A DNA stretch of 64,000 nucleotides from the NCBI GenBank assembly GCA_013152545.1, contig JAADGF010000105.1, positions 215,950-279,949 on the forward strand. The letters are read 5' to 3'. The notes beneath the pieces were generated by a model, which did not search any database, was not told the DNA's origin, and saw only the letters and a list, made by a program, of their open reading frames with translations. Of the stretch, positions 9,182-20,129 are shown piece by piece. The stretch is from Gammaproteobacteria bacterium. GTDB taxonomy: Bacteria; Pseudomonadota; Gammaproteobacteria; SZUA-152. Numbering within the stretch: the first letter of the stretch is position 1; every line of letters starts with the position of its first letter. A program made the translations under genes and the position numbers.

Positions 9182-11898
9182 AGTTTACCGTGGCATTGTT
9201 TATATTTTTTGCCGGAACCACAGGGGCACGGCTCATTACGCCCTACCTTACGTTCGTCACGCACAAATGGCCGACGTTCGTCATCCTGTGACGGCGCTTC
9301 CAGCGCATTACCATCACCCCCGCTGCTGATTACTGCAGTTGCCTGCTGATGTTCGTAATTCATTACTGGCGCCTGACGACGCTGTTCCTCCAACGCCGCT
9401 ACATCTTCCTCTGCACGTACTTGTACCCGTGAAATAACGGTGATGACTTCGTGCTTAATTCGATCCAGCATTTGCGTGAACAACTCAAATGCTTCCCGTT
9501 TATATTCCTGCTTAGGGTTCTTTTGCGCATAACCCCGCAAATGAATCCCCTGGCGCAAATGATCCATAGAACTTAAGTGATCTTTCCACTGATCATCCAG
9601 CACTTTTAAGGTAACCGTTTTCTCAAAATGACGCATTACCTCTTGTCCTGCCGAGGCTTCTTTCTCTTTATAGGCATCCACCAGCACTTGTTCAATTTTT
9701 TCACGCAATGTTTCTTCATGCAAAGCAGTATCGTCTTCCAACCATCGTGCAATTGGCATATTCATGCCAAATTCCGCTTCAAGGGCTTTTTCTAAACCCG
9801 GCACATCCCATTGTTCATCCATGCTTTGCGGAGGAATATAAACATTAATAACCTCATTTGCCACATCATGACGAATCGCAGCAATGGTTTCGGAAACATC
9901 CTCCATCTCCATTAATTCACTGCGCTGCTGATAAACCACTTTACGTTGATCATTAGCCACGTCATCGTATTCGAGCAATTGCTTGCGGATATCAAAGTTG
10001 TGCCCTTCCACTTTGCGCTGTGCATTTTCAATAGCCTTGGTAACCCAAGGGTGCTCAATAGCCTCACCCTTTTCCATGCCTAGCTTTTGCATTAGCGCAC
10101 CAATACGGTCTGAAGCAAAAATACGCATCAGATTATCCTGCAATGATAAATAAAACCGGCTGGAACCAGGATCACCTTGCCGTCCCGCACGGCCTCTTAA
10201 CTGATTATCAATCCGTCGGGATTCATGTCGCTCAGTTCCGACCACATGCAAACCACCCGATGCCAACACTTCATCATGGCGTTGCTGCCAAGCCTGACTG
10301 GCTTGCTCTCGTGCCGCCACATCGTCAACATCAATGGCGACCAGTTCGGCATCCAGGTTTCCACCCAATACGATATCAGTACCACGACCCGCCATATTAG
10401 TCGCAATGGTGACCGCACCAGGGCTGCCAGCTTGAGCAATAATTTCAGCTTCACGTTGGTGATATTTCGCATTAAGTACTTCGTGTTTAATATTTTCCTT
10501 TTCCAGAAGAGAAGACAAATACTCAGAAGTTTCAATAGAGGCGGTGCCCACTAACACTGGTTGTTTGCGTTGTTGGCAATCCTTGATATCTTCCGCGATA
10601 GCAGCAAATTTTTCTTCTGGTGTTAAATAAACAAGATCAGTGTGATCCACTCGGGACACCAACTGATTGGTCGGTATCACCACCACCTCAAGTGCATAAA
10701 TTTGCTGAAACTCGAATGCCTCAGTATCCGCCGTACCAGTCATGCCGGCCAGTTTATTGTACAAGCGAAAATAATTCTGAAAGGTAATGGAGGCCAGTGT
10801 CTGATTTTCGTTTTGAATACTGACACCTTCTTTGGCTTCAACTGCCTGATGCAATCCATCAGACCAGCGCCGTCCTGGCATAGTGCGTCCGGTAAATTCG
10901 TCAACAATGACCACTTCGTCATTTGCGACAATATAGTCCACATCTTTTTGAAACAAGGAATGAGCCCGCAAGGCGGCATTTAAATGATGCATCAATTTAA
11001 TGTTAGTGGCATCGTAAAGACTTTCCCCTTCCAACAACAAACCGGCCTCAGTCATTAACTCTTCAACTTTTTGGTGCCCTTTTTCTGTTAAGTAGGCTTG
11101 TTTGGATTTTTCTTCCACATAATAATCACCATCACCTTCTTTCTCACTTTCCTGACGTTCCAAGCGATTGATGAATTTGTTAATTTTACCATAAAGATCG
11201 GAGCTATCTTCCGTAGGGCCGGATATAATCAACGGTGTCCGGGCTTCGTCAATAAGGATGGAATCGACCTCATCCACTATCGCATAATGCAACTCACGCT
11301 GGACCTTGTCTTCGGTGCTAAACGCCATATTATCGCGTAAATAATCAAAACCGAATTCATTATTAGTACCATAGGTAATATCGGCAGCGTACGCAGCCCG
11401 TTTGGTTTCATGATCCTGGCCGGACTGAATAACCCCCACGCTCATGCCCAGGAAGTTATATAAGCGCCCCATCCACTCGGCATCACGTGCGGCCAAATAA
11501 TCATTTACGGTAACAACATGCACACCTTTACCTTCCAAGGCGTTAAGATAAACCGACAGCGTTGCAACCAGGGTTTTACCTTCCCCGGTGCGCATTTCAG
11601 CTATCTTTCCATCATTAAGCACCATGCCACCAATATGTTGCACGTCAAAATGGCGCATATTCAAGGCTCGTTTACCGGCTTCGCGAACCGTGGCAAAAAC
11701 TTCCGGCAAAATATCCGATAATTTACTGCCATCGGCTAAACGCTGGCGGAATTCATCCGTTTTCGCACACAATTGCTCGTCGGTCAACGCGCCAATCTCG
11801 GCTTCGAAAGCCGAGATTTTTGCAACCTCTTTATTCATTTGTTTAAGTAACCGGTCATTGCGGCTACCAAATACTTTACTGAGTAAGCGACTTACCAT
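9178..11898 (-). CDS. secA: Protein translocase ATPase SecA
   Basis: Motor of the Sec pathway, working at SecYEG. The 906 residues contain nucleotide-binding fold 1 with Walker A GEGKT (105-109) and [12 protein letters not shown], a preprotein cross-linking domain, nucleotide-binding fold 2 ([25 protein letters not shown]), a helical scaffold, and the C-terminal zinc tail [14 protein letters not shown] that contacts SecB. No secM gene was seen upstream; the ~350 bases in front are non-coding. argJ follows with a four-base overlap. Confidence 0.98.
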   Translation of the reverse strand: MVSRLLSKVFGSRNDRLLKQMNKEVAKISAFEAEIGALTDEQLCAKTDEFRQRLADGSKLSDILPEVFATVREAGKRALNMRHFDVQHIGGMVLNDGKIAEMRTGEGKTLVATLSVYLNALEGKGVHVVTVNDYLAARDAEWMGRLYNFLGMSVGVIQSGQDHETKRAAYAADITYGTNNEFGFDYLRDNMAFSTEDKVQRELHYAIVDEVDSILIDEARTPLIISGPTEDSSDLYGKINKFINRLERQESEKEGDGDYYVEEKSKQAYLTEKGHQKVEELMTEAGLLLEGESLYDATNIKLMHHLNAALRAHSLFQKDVDYIVANDEVVIVDEFTGRTMPGRRWSDGLHQAVEAKEGVSIQNENQTLASITFQNYFRLYNKLAGMTGTADTEAFEFQQIYALEVVVIPTNQLVSRVDHTDLVYLTPEEKFAAIAEDIKDCQQRKQPVLVGTASIETSEYLSSLLEKENIKHEVLNAKYHQREAEIIAQAGSPGAVTIATNMAGRGTDIVLGGNLDAELVAIDVDDVAAREQASQAWQQRHDEVLASGGLHVVGTERHESRRIDNQLRGRAGRQGDPGSSRFYLSLQDNLMRIFASDRIGALMQKLGMEKGEAIEHPWVTKAIENAQRKVEGHNFDIRKQLLEYDDVANDQRKVVYQQRSELMEMEDVSETIAAIRHDVANEVINVYIPPQSMDEQWDVPGLEKALEAEFGMNMPIARWLEDDTALHEETLREKIEQVLVDAYKEKEASAGQEVMRHFEKTVTLKVLDDQWKDHLSSMDHLRQGIHLRGYAQKNPKQEYKREAFELFTQMLDRIKHEVITVISRVQVRAEEDVAALEEQRRQAPVMNYEHQQATAVISSGGDGNALEAPSQDDERRPFVRDERKVGRNEPCPCGSGKKYKQCHGKL

Positions 11899-12250
11899 TT
11901 GAACCCACTCGTTTCTACAAGATTAAATGCGCAAAGTTTAAATCCATGCACAATGATTGTTTAATAATAAAACGCCATTAGAACAGACATTACAGGTAAA
12001 AATTACAAACTATATTAGCGACAAACTCATATTAGTTACAAATGATTGTAAGTTACGAAACATTATTCGTTACGAAACATTGCACCCATCAAAGGCTTGA
12101 ACAACCATTAACTTGAACAATAATTAAACACAGAGGCGTTCCACCCGAATGTTACTATCCAATAAGTTACTATCCGCAAAGAGTGGGGATTATAACGGGG
12201 ATAGCGTCAAGATAGAATTATTAAGTCATCCAGAGGCTTAATTTTTTTGT
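11899..12250. other. Non-coding region between the M23 peptidase gene and secA
   Basis: About 350 AT-rich bases upstream of secA. A perfect TATAAT on the minus strand (12189-12194) could be a -10 box, but the only TTGACG (12205-12210) is just 10 bases away, so the promoter assignment is weak. No SecM-like arrest peptide was recognised. Confidence 0.35.
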
Positions 12251-13180
12251 TTATTGTTTTGCAGTGCGAATATATTGCATCGGATCTACTACCTTACCTT
12301 CATGCCAAACTTCAAAATGAACGTGAGGACCGGTAGAACGGCCTGTGGAACCCATCAGCGCTACAAGCTGCCCTTTTTTAACCTTTTCACCAACGTTGAC
12401 CAATACCTTTTGAGCATGCCCATAACGCGTGGCATATCCGTTACCATGGTTTATTTCCACCAAATTTCCGTAACCGTAGCGCTTGCCCGCCCAGGTAACA
12501 ACCCCCGCCGCTACCGACACAATATCACTTCCCATTTTCCCCGCAAAATCAACACCTTTATGGTGTTCCTTGCGGCCAGTAAAAGGGTCCGTGCGTAACC
12601 CAAAATACGATGATGTCCAGCCATTGTTAACAGGACGTCCCGCTGGCATTACTTCATCCTGTAAACCATGATTCATTAACATCGTTTCCAGCAAATCCAA
12701 TTGCTGGGCACGATCATCCAATTGTCCGGCGAGGCGATTAAGGGACTTTATAAACTCTGGCAGTTCCGCGACACGCTGGTCCACGATATGTCCCGGCGGA
12801 CCACCGACAGCAGGTTGAGAGGAGAAATCAAATTCACCCTGATCCAACTCTGCAATTTCCGTCAGGCGACTGCCTAATGCATCCAAGCGAATCACATGCG
12901 CCTGTAATCGAGCCAAACGGCGGGAAAGCACATTAATATTTTCAGTTGCATTGTGGGTTGCCTCAGCGATTTGTTGCCGCTGTTCGGAGAGCTCTTTCCG
13001 CCATCCCTCCAGCAAAACCCAAGAACCGGGCTCTGAGTTTTTTTTACCTAGAAAATAGCCACCTATCAGAAGCACCACCGGCACAAGCATGAGCATCACA
13101 ACAAGCCCTGCCAGCATTTTTCGCGAAAACCTGTAAACACTTGATTTATTTTTATTTTTTGGAACAAATATAATATTCAT
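12251..13180 (-). CDS. M23 (LytM-like) metallopeptidase, membrane anchored
   Basis: Periplasmic-facing putative peptidoglycan endopeptidase or regulator of amidases. There is one N-terminal membrane segment (about residues 24-45), a helical, probably coiled-coil region (about 60-170), and a C-terminal LytM domain. The domain has all zinc motifs: HHKGVDFAG, then HGNGYATRYGH and HVHFEVWH. These residues are intact, so the domain may be catalytic. I chose the ATG at 13180; TTG/GTG codons upstream would extend it by three residues. Position between secA and dciA/lpxC matches PA4405 in P. aeruginosa. Confidence 0.92.
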   Translation of the reverse strand: MNIIFVPKNKNKSSVYRFSRKMLAGLVVMLMLVPVVLLIGGYFLGKKNSEPGSWVLLEGWRKELSEQRQQIAEATHNATENINVLSRRLARLQAHVIRLDALGSRLTEIAELDQGEFDFSSQPAVGGPPGHIVDQRVAELPEFIKSLNRLAGQLDDRAQQLDLLETMLMNHGLQDEVMPAGRPVNNGWTSSYFGLRTDPFTGRKEHHKGVDFAGKMGSDIVSVAAGVVTWAGKRYGYGNLVEINHGNGYATRYGHAQKVLVNVGEKVKKGQLVALMGSTGRSTGPHVHFEVWHEGKVVDPMQYIRTAKQ

Positions 13181-13766
13181 CAACACCAATCACTAACCAC
13201 TATGATTCATTAACACAGAATAAAAAATGCTTGGAAACAACCACTCGTTGGCTCCATACGCTATGGAGTATCCCGCCGCCACAGAAAGCCGTCAAAAAAA
13301 CAGACCGTAAACTCCACCTTAGACTGCTGGAGTCACTAACTCGTTCACAACGCAATCACATCGTCAATTATAATGCTTGATGATGCAGGCGTAAGATACT
13401 TTACGGCCAAGGGTCTAATCTCTTACACTACGCTAGGAGCCCCGAGACTATAGAAAGCCTACTGCCGAAAACACCATTTTTACGATCACTACGTTAAATA
13501 GGCTCAGTACTCGCCTCAAATGCCAAAAGTAGGTGCCCGATGCAATCGAAACATTGGACTCAACATGGCGTTCTCTCGTGACGGCGGCTATTCTCGGACA
13601 AGCGCTAGGTGCTGCTGCGTTATTAAAGTTACGTTAAAAGTGCTCATTTATATCGGTAAACGCCACGATTTTTCCTTATTCTCGAACAAATCCTGAGCCG
13701 TTACTGAATATTTAAAAAATCAAGCTGAGTAGTTACTCATTTTTTTAAACACAACTGGCATTAGTC
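13181..13766. other. Divergent intergenic region M23 peptidase-dciA
   Basis: About 585 bases holding the repeat family C copy. Near the dciA start there is one copy of the AAGCTGAGTAGTTACTCA motif (13723-13740), whose right part TGAGTAGTTACTCA is itself palindromic. No other gene was seen. Confidence 0.5.
13436..13609 (+). repeat. Dispersed repeat family C, copy 1
   Basis: About 174 bases that reappear at 36363-36540. The core around 13484-13510 (ATTTTTACGATCACTACG and following bases) is identical in both. The ends are imperfect inverted repeats built on GAGCC..CCGAGA.TATAG. CGCTAGG occurs directly at both edges (13431-13437 and 13603-13609) and may be a target duplication. It has no coding capacity. 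It lies in the dciA/M23 divergent intergenic region. Confidence 0.65.
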
Positions 13767-14108
13767 ATGAGCACGATTAAGTCTGTCAACCAAATTATTA
13801 ATAAACCCGGTTCCGGCCTCGATACCATTGTGACGCGAACCACGCAATTGCGCCATCTGACCCAATTGCTCCAACAATTGCTAGACACCCCTATAAACCA
13901 ACATGTTTATGTAGCAAATGTCCGCGACACTACCTTAGTAATTGGTACAGATTCAGCTGTCTGGCATGCGAGAGTAAAATACCTCGCGCCAATGATTCTG
14001 GAACACATTAAGCAAAAATCGGGCCTCGACAAACTCAGCAGAATTGAATTCCGAGTACAACCTTTTTCTGCGAATTTTCAATCAAAAACACCGAATTCGC
14101 TGGAGTAA
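13767..14108 (+). CDS. dciA: DciA-type replicative helicase loader (DUF721)
   Basis: DciA is the ancestral bacterial loader of DnaB helicase and carries a DUF721 domain with a KH-like fold. The protein has 113 residues. The stretch LRHLTQLLQQLLDTPINQHVYVANVRDTTLVIGTDSAVWHARVKYLAPMIL fits the family over its central part, with the conserved aromatic WxxRL-like element WHARVKYL. Location next to lpxC and the M23 gene matches PA4404 of P. aeruginosa, the DciA of that species. The family assignment is strong; the loading role is inferred from the family. Confidence 0.85.
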   Translation: MSTIKSVNQIINKPGSGLDTIVTRTTQLRHLTQLLQQLLDTPINQHVYVANVRDTTLVIGTDSAVWHARVKYLAPMILEHIKQKSGLDKLSRIEFRVQPFSANFQSKTPNSLE

Positions 14109-14145
14109 AGCACCCACTGGAACAGCGACTAAATCGCTACCAACA

Positions 14146-14161
14146 AACGAGGAGCCTGTCC
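14146..14161 (+). repeat. Terminus fragment of repeat family C
   Basis: AACGAGGAGCCTGTCC occurs here and again at 57466-57481. GGAGCCTGTCC agrees with the inverted-repeat end of family C. The rest of the element is not recognisable at this place. Confidence 0.4.
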
Positions 14162-14374
14162 CAATATAATGACATTTCATTTCGATCATTACTGGAGCTT
14201 GTTTTTATTGTATCGTTCAAAACTCAAAAAGCGTTAACCATAACAAGCTGTAACGTTCTTTTTTGATGATTAGCGGAATAAGCTCATGTGCTTTAGCTGC
14301 AGGCTTATAAACCCGCGCAAAGCATTAAACGACTATAACGATGCCTGACTATGATTTTTTGAGCAACCGCTGTG

Positions 14375-15289
14375 TTAGGTCGCTAATATTGGCTGGGTAA
14401 ATGAAATGGGGGAATGATTAATATCATCAAAAATTGCCGTTTCCCAGGCCTCCTCGTCCGCAAGCAGATCCCGCAACAAACGATTATTAAGAGCATGGCC
14501 CGACTTACAACCGCTGAATTCGCCAATCAGACTACAACCAAGCAGGTATAAATCACCAATGGCATCCAGCACCTTATGCTTAATAAATTCGTCATCATAG
14601 CGGAGTCCATCCTCGTTCAAGACTCGATAATCATCCATCACAATCGCGTTATCTAAACTACCACCTAAGGCCAGGTCGTTCTCTCGCAACTGCTCAATAT
14701 CGCGCATAAAACCGAACGTCCGCGCGCGGCTCACTTCTTTCACAAAGGAGGTACTGGAAAAATCCACACTGGTGAACTTGGAACGATTACTGAATACAGG
14801 ATGCTCAAAGTCGATCTGAAACGAAACCTTGAAGCCTTCAAAGGGATCAAAACGAGCCCATTTATCCCCATCTTTAACGACAACTGACCGTTTTATGCGA
14901 ATAAATTTTTTCGGTGCATTTTGCTCTTCAATGCCCGCAGATTGAACCAGGAAAACAAACGGCCCGGCACTACCATCCATAATAGGCACTTCAGGGGCAC
15001 TTAAATCAATATAAGCATTATCAATACCCAAACCCGCCAAGGCTGACAACAAATGCTCAACAGTGGAAACACGCACATCCCCTTTGACTAAGGTTGTGGA
15101 TAAGCGGGTGTCACCAACGTTCTCAGGCTTAGCTTCAATTTCAACCGGAACCTCCAAGTCCACTCGCCGAAAAACAATACCCGTATCTACTGCCGCAGGC
15201 CGAAGCGTTAAATAAACCTTCTTCCCTGTATGCAAGCCTATACCGGTCGCCCGAATTACATTTTTTAAAGTCCGTTGTCTAATCATCAA
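14375..15289 (-). CDS. lpxC: UDP-3-O-acyl-N-acetylglucosamine deacetylase LpxC
   Basis: Zinc deacetylase for the committed step of lipid A synthesis. The 304 residues include the zinc ligands His79 ([12 protein letters not shown]), His238 and Asp242 (HKVLDAIGD), and the catalytic His265 (KSGHALNN). [10 protein letters not shown] is also conserved. It is the last gene of the cell-wall block, about 480 bases after ftsZ, so it probably has its own promoter. Confidence 0.98.
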   Translation of the reverse strand: MMIRQRTLKNVIRATGIGLHTGKKVYLTLRPAAVDTGIVFRRVDLEVPVEIEAKPENVGDTRLSTTLVKGDVRVSTVEHLLSALAGLGIDNAYIDLSAPEVPIMDGSAGPFVFLVQSAGIEEQNAPKKFIRIKRSVVVKDGDKWARFDPFEGFKVSFQIDFEHPVFSNRSKFTSVDFSSTSFVKEVSRARTFGFMRDIEQLRENDLALGGSLDNAIVMDDYRVLNEDGLRYDDEFIKHKVLDAIGDLYLLGCSLIGEFSGCKSGHALNNRLLRDLLADEEAWETAIFDDINHSPISFTQPILAT

Positions 15290-15768
15290 ACAAAACCAAA
15301 TAAGGTGTATCCAAATAACGCCAAAAATACACTATTCACCACTACTTTCAATCACTTAGACCCCAGGCCGGAAGATATTTAAAATAGGCGTTAAACAAAA
15401 CGATTCTTGCAGTATTATGAATTTAAAATTCGAAACGACCGAAAACCAATATACTGAAAAATATCGACTGAAACAGGAGAAGGCCCAACATGGAACCACA
15501 CCCTGATCATTTATATGGACATCACCAGGACCCAGCTCCAAGCACGCCCCCATGCCCGGATGAAGAATCATAGCACAGACCCTAAGCATTGCCTAGCGAA
15601 CAAGTTCTCATTTCAGCAGTTCGCCGGGCCCCTCACATATCCTCAAGCACACAGTCGACAACGGCATAGCACGCACGCAACTGAGGGGATTTGGTGCCAC
15701 ATCTGATTATAAAAACCGACTAAGCCCTCAACAGTCCGTTATCGTGTTTAAGCCACAATTTCTCAGCA
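15290..15768. other. ftsZ-lpxC intergenic region
   Basis: About 480 bases. On the minus strand a perfect TATAAT (15706-15711) lies 14 bases after TTGAGG. The spacing is short, but this is the best candidate for an lpxC promoter. No terminator hairpin after ftsZ was found. Small frames in this region look like chance. Confidence 0.4.
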
Positions 15769-16926
15769 TCAGTCCGCTTGTCGACGCAAAAAAGCCGGGA
15801 TATCATAATAGTCCATATTATTTTCGTCCTGTGAAATATAGCCACTATTGCTGCTGGCCCGTTTTCGCATAACCGCTGGCTGTTTTAATTTATCGTAATC
15901 CACATTGCCATCGGAACCTTTCGCAGTCACTAACGTGATCGGGGTTTCTTTCTGATGAATAGCATTACCCAAACCAGTTGCCACCACCGTAACACGAAGC
16001 TCGTCACTCATCTCGGGATCGATAACAGTACCCACAACCACAGTAGCATTTTCGGATGCAAAGCCTTTGATGGTATTACCCACTTCCTCAAACTCACCAA
16101 TGGCCATGTCCATACCAGCGGTAATATTAACCAAAATACCTTTGGCGCCAGCCAAATCGATATTTTCAAGCAAAGGACTGGCCACAGCCGCCTCCGCCGC
16201 CTCCTGAGCACGGCTATCGCCTTTGGCTGTCCCAGATCCCATCATCGCCATCCCCATTTCGGACATGACTGTTTTAACATCAGCAAAATCCACGTTGATC
16301 AGACCAGGACGGGTAATTAATTCGGCAATACCCTGAACCGCCCCCAGCAATACATTGTTCGCTGCTTTGAATGCGTCCAACAAACTGACACTCTTTCCTA
16401 ATACCGATAATAGCTTTTCATTGGGAATAGTAATCAGTGAATCCACATACTCGGTAAGATGTTTGGTGCCGTCCTCTGCGATTTGCATACGCTTTTTACC
16501 TTCAAACGGAAAAGGCTTGGTAATGACTGCAACGGTTAATATACCGAGATCCTTAGCAATTTGAGCCACCACAGGAGCACCCCCAGTTCCGGTTCCACCT
16601 CCCATTCCGGCCGTAATGAACACCATATCAGCCCCTTGAATGACCTCCACGATACGTTCACGATCTTCCAATGCAGCTTGGCGGCCCAAATCAGGATTAG
16701 CACCAGCACCTAACCCCTTGGTAATATTAGAGCCCAATTGTAATACGGTTTTAGCCGATGTGTTTTTTAATGCCTGCGCGTCCGTATTAGCACAAATAAA
16801 ATCAACCCCATCAATATTTTGTGCCAGCATATGTTCTACGGCATTACCACCACCACCACCAACACCCACTACTTTAATCACTGCGCCTTGTGTATATGCA
16901 TCCATCAGTTCGAACATGTCTTTCAC
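15769..16926 (-). CDS. ftsZ: Cell division tubulin homologue FtsZ
   Basis: Polymerises at mid-cell to form the Z ring. The 385 residues contain the GTP signature GGGTGTGG (109-116), the T7 loop NVDFADVKTVM, and a C-terminal peptide DIPAFLRRQAD that nearly equals that of E. coli and binds FtsA, ZipA and, in this window, presumably ZapD. It is separated from ftsA by 84 bases. Confidence 0.99.
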   Translation of the reverse strand: MKDMFELMDAYTQGAVIKVVGVGGGGGNAVEHMLAQNIDGVDFICANTDAQALKNTSAKTVLQLGSNITKGLGAGANPDLGRQAALEDRERIVEVIQGADMVFITAGMGGGTGTGGAPVVAQIAKDLGILTVAVITKPFPFEGKKRMQIAEDGTKHLTEYVDSLITIPNEKLLSVLGKSVSLLDAFKAANNVLLGAVQGIAELITRPGLINVDFADVKTVMSEMGMAMMGSGTAKGDSRAQEAAEAAVASPLLENIDLAGAKGILVNITAGMDMAIGEFEEVGNTIKGFASENATVVVGTVIDPEMSDELRVTVVATGLGNAIHQKETPITLVTAKGSDGNVDYDKLKQPAVMRKRASSNSGYISQDENNMDYYDIPAFLRRQAD

Positions 16927-17010
16927 TCCTATGGTTTATTCACCAATACGGCTTGTCACCAAATTGTTTATTACTTATTAAAACGTTTATTAACAGTACT
17001 TATAAATTTA

Positions 17011-18246
17011 CTAAAAATTCCCTTGAAACCAGCTCTTCATCCGTTGCCACAAACTTTGCGCACCCCACTCAGCTTCCTGTGCCCGGCGGCCTTCCTGATT
17101 CTGATGGCTACCGTAAATCAATAAACCCACACCCGTTGCATAAATAGGGTTTCGCACGACATCAACCAAGCCACTGACATTCCCCGGAATACCCAGGCGC
17201 ACCGGCACATGAAATACCTCCTCGGCCAACTCAATGACACCTTCCATCTTTGAACATCCACCCGTTAATACAATACCGGCGGCACAAAGATCTTCAAATC
17301 CACTACGGCGCAACTCATTTAACACTAAGGTTAATAATTCTTCATAACGCGGCTCCACTACTTCGGCAAGGGTTTGGCGTGCCAGACGCCGAGGCGGCCT
17401 ATCTCCCACGCTGGACACCTCTATGGTCTCGTCAGGACTGGCCAGTTGCGTCAAGGCACAAGCATATTTTTTCTTAATATCCTCGGCATACTGTGTTGGC
17501 GTGCGTAATGCAACAGCAATATCATTGGTAATTTGATCCCCGGCAATAGGAATGACAGCCGTATGGCGAATCGAACCCTCAGTAAATACCGCAATATCAG
17601 TGGTCCCGCCCCCAATATCCACCAGACAAACACCCAGTTCCTTTTCATCCTCGGTTAACACCGCATGGCTCGATGCCAATTGCTCTAAAATGATATCATC
17701 CACTTCCAGGCCACACCGTTTCACACATTTCACGATGTTTTGTGCCGCACTAACGGCACCAGTTACTAAATGCACCTTAGCCTCCAGGCGTACGCCACAC
17801 ATTCCCACCGGTTCATGCACACCATCCTGGTTATCCACAATAAATTCCTGTGGCAATACATGCAGCATTTTTTGATCGGCCGGTATCGCCACGGCTCGCG
17901 CTGCGTCAATAACACGATCAACATCAGCCTGCATTACTTCCCGGTCTCGAATTGCGACGATTCCATGGGAGTTAAGACTACGTATATGGCTACCCGCAAT
18001 GCCTGCGTATACCGAATCTATTTGACAACCCGCCATGAGTTCAGCCTCTTCCACCGCCCGTTGAATAGATTGCGTGGTAGACTCTATATTAACGACCACT
18101 CCTTTCTTCAATCCTTTGGACGGGTGCGACCCAATGCCGATAATTTCTATTTCGCCATTCGGACCGATATCAGCAACAATGGCACCAATTTTCGATGTAC
18201 CAATATCAAGCCCAACAATTATTTTTTGATCCAAGCGCTTCGCCAT
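17011..18246 (-). CDS. ftsA: Cell division actin homologue FtsA
   Basis: Tethers FtsZ filaments to the inner membrane and recruits the later divisome. The 411 residues have the actin-like ATPase core (VGLDIGTSKIGAIV, DIGGGTTDIAVF, TGGCSKMEGV) with the inserted 1C domain, and a C-terminal amphipathic helix LWQRMKSWFQGNF. ftsQ ends four bases before its start. Confidence 0.98.
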   Translation of the reverse strand: MAKRLDQKIIVGLDIGTSKIGAIVADIGPNGEIEIIGIGSHPSKGLKKGVVVNIESTTQSIQRAVEEAELMAGCQIDSVYAGIAGSHIRSLNSHGIVAIRDREVMQADVDRVIDAARAVAIPADQKMLHVLPQEFIVDNQDGVHEPVGMCGVRLEAKVHLVTGAVSAAQNIVKCVKRCGLEVDDIILEQLASSHAVLTEDEKELGVCLVDIGGGTTDIAVFTEGSIRHTAVIPIAGDQITNDIAVALRTPTQYAEDIKKKYACALTQLASPDETIEVSSVGDRPPRRLARQTLAEVVEPRYEELLTLVLNELRRSGFEDLCAAGIVLTGGCSKMEGVIELAEEVFHVPVRLGIPGNVSGLVDVVRNPIYATGVGLLIYGSHQNQEGRRAQEAEWGAQSLWQRMKSWFQGNF

Positions 18247-18250
18247 ATAA

Positions 18251-19162
18251 TTATCTCATGTTATCCCACATTAGCTGCGCTATTTTGTTATTGCTCTTTT
18301 CCATTGAAACGACGAAGTCACTTTCTTGTAAAGTTGGTTGTAATGACGAATTTTCCGGTAATCGCAATAATCGGGCAGAAGCATTCAACGTTGGCTTCCA
18401 GCGCACAGCAAGTCCATTGGTATATCTCAAATCCACCAAACTGATTCGATCAATATTGGGAGCCAACACCAAACGATAAGCACGGACAAAACGTGACAAT
18501 TCCGCAATACTATCCAACTCATCATGCACTCGCCCCATTAACAAATGCATCCCATTGTCAAGCCGGATCTCCATAGCACGCCTGTCATTAATTTGTATTT
18601 GACTGATTTGCAAACCCTGCTCAAGCAACATTTCCTGCAATACTAAATAATGCCTCATTAAAAACTGATGGGTACCCACAGGCCCGGCCACCCTGACCAT
18701 GTTTTCAGGTATACCTTCCGCCAAAGGGTGAAAAATTTCACTGTCAACGTTGATCAGCATTTTATTATTCCAGATCGCTATTGGTTTCTGCTCATTAACA
18801 ACCACCTGCAATACATCTGGCCATACCCGACGAACGGACACTGACCTTATCCACGCCTGTTGCTCCAAAACCAGTTTTAAAGCTTTAACATCCAGACTAA
18901 AAAACCCACCATCCATTGCCTCTAAAATCAACGGATCTAACTTATCCTTTGTCATCCATTGCAAATTACCAAATACCTGTACTGTGCGAAAACGCAGGGT
19001 ATCCGGTTGATAAAGTTTCCATACAAACAAGCCCACTGCCGCAATCACACACATCGTTGCGCCGAACTTGAACAACTGCATACTCGAACATCGCACAAAT
19101 AGCAAACCGGAACCGCTATTATTATTGTTTGTAGAGCGTATTTTAGATTTTCTCATACTCAT
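18251..19162 (-). CDS. ftsQ: Cell division protein FtsQ
   Basis: Bitopic divisome protein linking FtsBL to the ring. A basic cytosolic N-terminus, one membrane segment (about 35-52), a POTRA domain starting at FRTVQVFGN (about 77-145) and a beta domain follow. 303 residues is within the usual range. It sits 40 bases downstream of ddl. Confidence 0.95.
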   Translation of the reverse strand: MSMRKSKIRSTNNNNSGSGLLFVRCSSMQLFKFGATMCVIAAVGLFVWKLYQPDTLRFRTVQVFGNLQWMTKDKLDPLILEAMDGGFFSLDVKALKLVLEQQAWIRSVSVRRVWPDVLQVVVNEQKPIAIWNNKMLINVDSEIFHPLAEGIPENMVRVAGPVGTHQFLMRHYLVLQEMLLEQGLQISQIQINDRRAMEIRLDNGMHLLMGRVHDELDSIAELSRFVRAYRLVLAPNIDRISLVDLRYTNGLAVRWKPTLNASARLLRLPENSSLQPTLQESDFVVSMEKSNNKIAQLMWDNMR

Positions 19163-19202
19163 ACCGATATTCAGCTACCATTAATTGGTCACTAAACTGC
19201 TA

Positions 19203-20129
19203 TTAGTTTAAAGTCTGCTGTAATATTCGAACCACCAAAGCTTCAAACGTTATACCTACCGCATTAGCGGCCATGGGAACCAGGCTGTGATCGGTTAAGC
19301 CTGGAACGGTATTGATTTCAATTAAATAAGGCTCACCTGCTGAATCACACAACAAATCAACACGCCCCCAGCCAGATGCACCAACCCCTTTAAAGGCGGT
19401 TATGGCAAGTTGCTGTAGCGCTTGTTCCTGCATGGCTGGCAAACCGCACGGGATATGATAAGCGGTGGTATTCACGACATACTTGGCATCGTAATCGTAA
19501 AAATCATTCGGCGTCTCCAGTCGTATTGCTGGTAACGCTTGATCACCCAACACCGCCACGGTATATTCCGAACCGGTAATCCAGCGCTCTACAAATACTG
19601 CATGATCATATTTTTTGGCCGCAAAATATGCGCCACGCAATTGATCAACTTTACTTACCTTTGTCATACCAATGCTCGAACCTTCATGAGCCGGCTTCAC
19701 GATAAGTGGCAAACCATAGTGTTGCACAATGGCATCAGCATCAAAATCATCTGTCAGCAGTGCAAAACCAGGTGTCGGCAGACGCTGACCTAACCAGAGC
19801 TGCTTAGTGCGCAGCTTATCCATACCAAGCGCCGATGCCATAACACCACTACCGGTATACGGCAACCCCAACAGTTCCAACGCGCCCTGTATAGTGCCGT
19901 CTTCACCGCCTCGACCATGCAAGGCAATAAAAGCCCGGTCATAATTTCCTGCGGCCAACACCGTCAGAATATCTGTATCAACATCAATACCCTGCGCGTT
20001 AATACTGTGTTTTTGCAGTGCCTCGACGACAGCATTGCCACTATTCAAGGAAACATCCCGCTCTGCGGACAAACCGCCCATCAATACCGCTACTTTGCCA
20101 TAGGCAGTTGAATCAACCGTGTCAGTCAC
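19203..20129 (-). CDS. ddl: D-alanine-D-alanine ligase
   Basis: ATP-grasp enzyme that makes the D-Ala-D-Ala dipeptide for MurF. The N-terminal VAVLMGGLSAERDVSLNSG, the substrate loop HGRGGEDGTIQG, KPAHEGSSIGMTKV and the metal-binding EINTVPGLTDHSL are all intact. 308 residues is typical of DdlB. Its ATG overlaps the murB stop by four bases. Confidence 0.98.
   Translation of the reverse strand: MTDTVDSTAYGKVAVLMGGLSAERDVSLNSGNAVVEALQKHSINAQGIDVDTDILTVLAAGNYDRAFIALHGRGGEDGTIQGALELLGLPYTGSGVMASALGMDKLRTKQLWLGQRLPTPGFALLTDDFDADAIVQHYGLPLIVKPAHEGSSIGMTKVSKVDQLRGAYFAAKKYDHAVFVERWITGSEYTVAVLGDQALPAIRLETPNDFYDYDAKYVVNTTAYHIPCGLPAMQEQALQQLAITAFKGVGASGWGRVDLLCDSAGEPYLIEINTVPGLTDHSLVPMAANAVGITFEALVVRILQQTLN

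Noticed and set aside
12189-12210. TATAAT with TTGACG as a secA promoter
   Set aside because: The spacing is only 10 bases, too short for a sigma70 promoter.
15356-15589. 77-codon minus-strand frame in front of lpxC, considered as a SecM-like leader
   Set aside because: It has no signal peptide or arrest motif, and lies in front of lpxC, not secA.
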